Source: an uncultured Paracoccus sp.
GTDB taxonomy: Bacteria > Pseudomonadota > Alphaproteobacteria > Rhodobacterales > Rhodobacteraceae
Direction: 5' to 3'
DNA: 5,917 nt
NCBI RefSeq assembly: GCF_946221145.1
Contig: NZ_CAMIOH010000197.1
Location: 1-5,917, forward strand
Shown here in pieces: positions 5,092-5,917 of this stretch. The notes under the pieces are model-generated. The model was not told where the DNA came from. It was given only the letters and a program-made list of their open reading frames with translations, and ran no database searches. Each line of letters opens with the position of its first letter. The first letter of the stretch is position 1. Made by a program: the position numbers and the translations under genes.

Positions 5092-5917
5092 GGCGTATTT
5101 GCTGACCAGGACATGGGCCAGCAGGCCTGGCCTTGGGCGGCCGCGTTCGATGGAGCGCGACGGAAGCGGCGCCTGGACGAAGCGTTCGCAGCAGGCGCAG
5201 GTCAGCCGGGGGAGGACGATCCGGTCCACGATGAAGCGGCCGGGGACATACTCGAGTTCTTCGGTGACGTCTTCGCCGATCCGGCGCAGACGGCCGCCGC
5301 ACTCGGCACGGATGTCCGAGCCGGGCGTCAATTCGACTTCCATCCTCGGGATATGATCCGGGATCGGGCTGCGCTTGGGTTTTTCATTCTCATCGATGTC
5401 CGGCAGCTTCATCCGTGCGGTCATCGCGGCGGCGGCGATCTCGCTAGTCTCAAGGGCCAGTTGCAGCTGTTCCGCTGTCTCGGACGAGGCCCCGAACCGG
5501 TGCGCCCGATGGCCTGCCAACTGGTGCCGCAGCTTCTCGATCAAGATCGCCTGCGCCTTGACCTCGGCCAGGAGCCGCGCTGTGAAGCTGCGCAACTCCT
5601 CAGGCTCTTCCGGCAGGGTCAGGGTCTGATCGAACATGCAAGGAGTTTATCCCACTGTATTGCTTTTGAGAATCGTTCTCTTGCGGCCCCCCGGATTATC
5701 CCGCTGCAAATGGCCGCCACGTCCGCTGAGGTGCCCGCCAGTCGATCCCCTCCAGCAGCATCGACAGCTGCGCGGGCGACAGTGCCACCTTCCCCTTCTT
5801 GGCCGAGGGCCAGACGAACCGCACGTTCTCCAGCCGCTTCAGGAACATGCACGCGCCCTGGCCGTCGCACCAGATGGCCTTGACCAGATCGCCACGGCGC
5901 CACGGAAGACAAAGAGA
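5083..5917 (-). mobile_element. Decayed IS66-family element (tnpB-tnpC part)
   Basis: Two adjacent minus-strand remnants in the order tnpB then tnpC match the IS66 three-gene layout; tnpA would lie beyond the right edge. Homology ends on the left at about 5083 within tnpC, removing the catalytic two thirds of the transposase and the terminal inverted repeat on that side. No inverted repeat or flanking target duplication is recognisable. The element is therefore not autonomous. As the window may end at a repeat-induced contig break, more of it may continue to the right. Confidence 0.85.
5696..5917 (-). pseudogene. tnpB: IS66 accessory protein TnpB, partial with a frameshift
   Basis: The minus strand encodes the C-terminal part of IS66 Orf2/TnpB. 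It reads GDLVKAIWCDGQGACMFLKR, then FVWPSAKKGKVALSPAQLSM, LLEGIDW and RAPQRTWRPFAAG before the stop at 5696-5698; 65 residues remain in this frame. Just upstream, LFVFRG, the usual preceding residues, is read in a different frame. The expected codons CGT GGC CGC CGT GGC appear one base short at about 5897-5899. This is a single-base deletion, or a sequencing error close to the window end. The gene is also cut by the right edge. It ends 58 bp before tnpC, as in intact elements. TnpB is needed for IS66 transposition, though its biochemical role is poorly defined. Confidence 0.85.

Larger units (their letters stand above)
5020..5637 (-). pseudogene. tnpC: IS66 transposase TnpC, truncated to the N-terminal third
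   Basis: The open frame encodes 205 residues, against roughly 500 for intact IS66 transposases. Residues 1-185 match the family: a helical N-terminus with LRHQLAGHRAHRFGASSE (36-53), then a linker ending PIPDHIPRMEVEL (91-103). The zinc-finger-like segment has AECGGRLRRIGEDVTEELEY (111-130), VPGRF (131-135) and CACCE (147-151), followed by QAPLPSRSIERGRPRPGLLA (155-174) and VSKYADRL. From residue 186 onward the expected PLYRQ-type sequence is absent and 20 unrelated residues lead to a stop. The DDE catalytic domain is gone. The finger's first cysteine appears replaced by Arg110 (usual pattern C-x2-C-G-G). No good Shine-Dalgarno precedes the ATG. The product cannot transpose; any residual DNA-binding role is speculative. 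Confidence 0.88.

Noticed and set aside
5668..5680. A small hairpin GAGAA-TCG-TTCTC between tnpB and tnpC
   Set aside because: The 5-bp stem has no T-run and is too weak to call a terminator.
5113..5883. A 256-codon plus-strand frame opposite the IS66 genes
   Set aside because: It is an antisense shadow; the minus strand carries clear TnpC and TnpB sequences.

Overview
The window is high-GC DNA with strongly G/C-ending codons. The protein families and the IS66-type element suggest an alphaproteobacterium, perhaps Rhodobacteraceae/Paracoccus-like. That placement is an inference from protein style and codon use, not from a database search.

Layout. Bases 1-91 hold no assignable gene, only a short hairpin that may end the leftward transcript. 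From about 3460 down to 92 the minus strand carries a transport block read right to left: a DppB/OppB-type permease (2495-3457), a DppC/OppC-type permease (1583-2476), a 26-codon small ORF with a strong ribosome binding site (1339-1419), and an MFS exporter of the EntS/MFS_3 type (92-1342). The small ORF's stop overlaps the exporter's start. No substrate-binding protein or ATPase lies next to the permeases. Bases 3458-3903 are a divergent intergenic region with an AT-rich core holding three perfect odd-length palindromes, the likely control region for both directions. To the right, on the plus strand, an RraA-like aldolase/decarboxylase gene (3904-4572) overlaps by 8 bp a VOC (glyoxalase-fold) gene (4565-5023).

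The right end (about 5083-5917) is a decayed IS66-family element on the minus strand. It has a transposase (tnpC) cut to its N-terminal third and a tnpB with a one-base frameshift close to the window edge. The last ~70 bp of the VOC gene show codon use unlike the rest of that gene, so the DNA change may begin inside its 3' end.

Working together (inference): the divergent arrangement around a shared operator-rich region fits uptake of a small peptide-like or organic-acid compound by the ABC permeases, with carbon-carbon cleavage or decarboxylation of a 2-oxo acid intermediate by the RraA-like enzyme and a VOC partner. The substrate cannot be read from sequence. I see no complete new system. 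The most unusual items are the Cys/His-rich mini-ORF coupled to the exporter, the palindrome cluster, and the VOC/IS66 junction zone.
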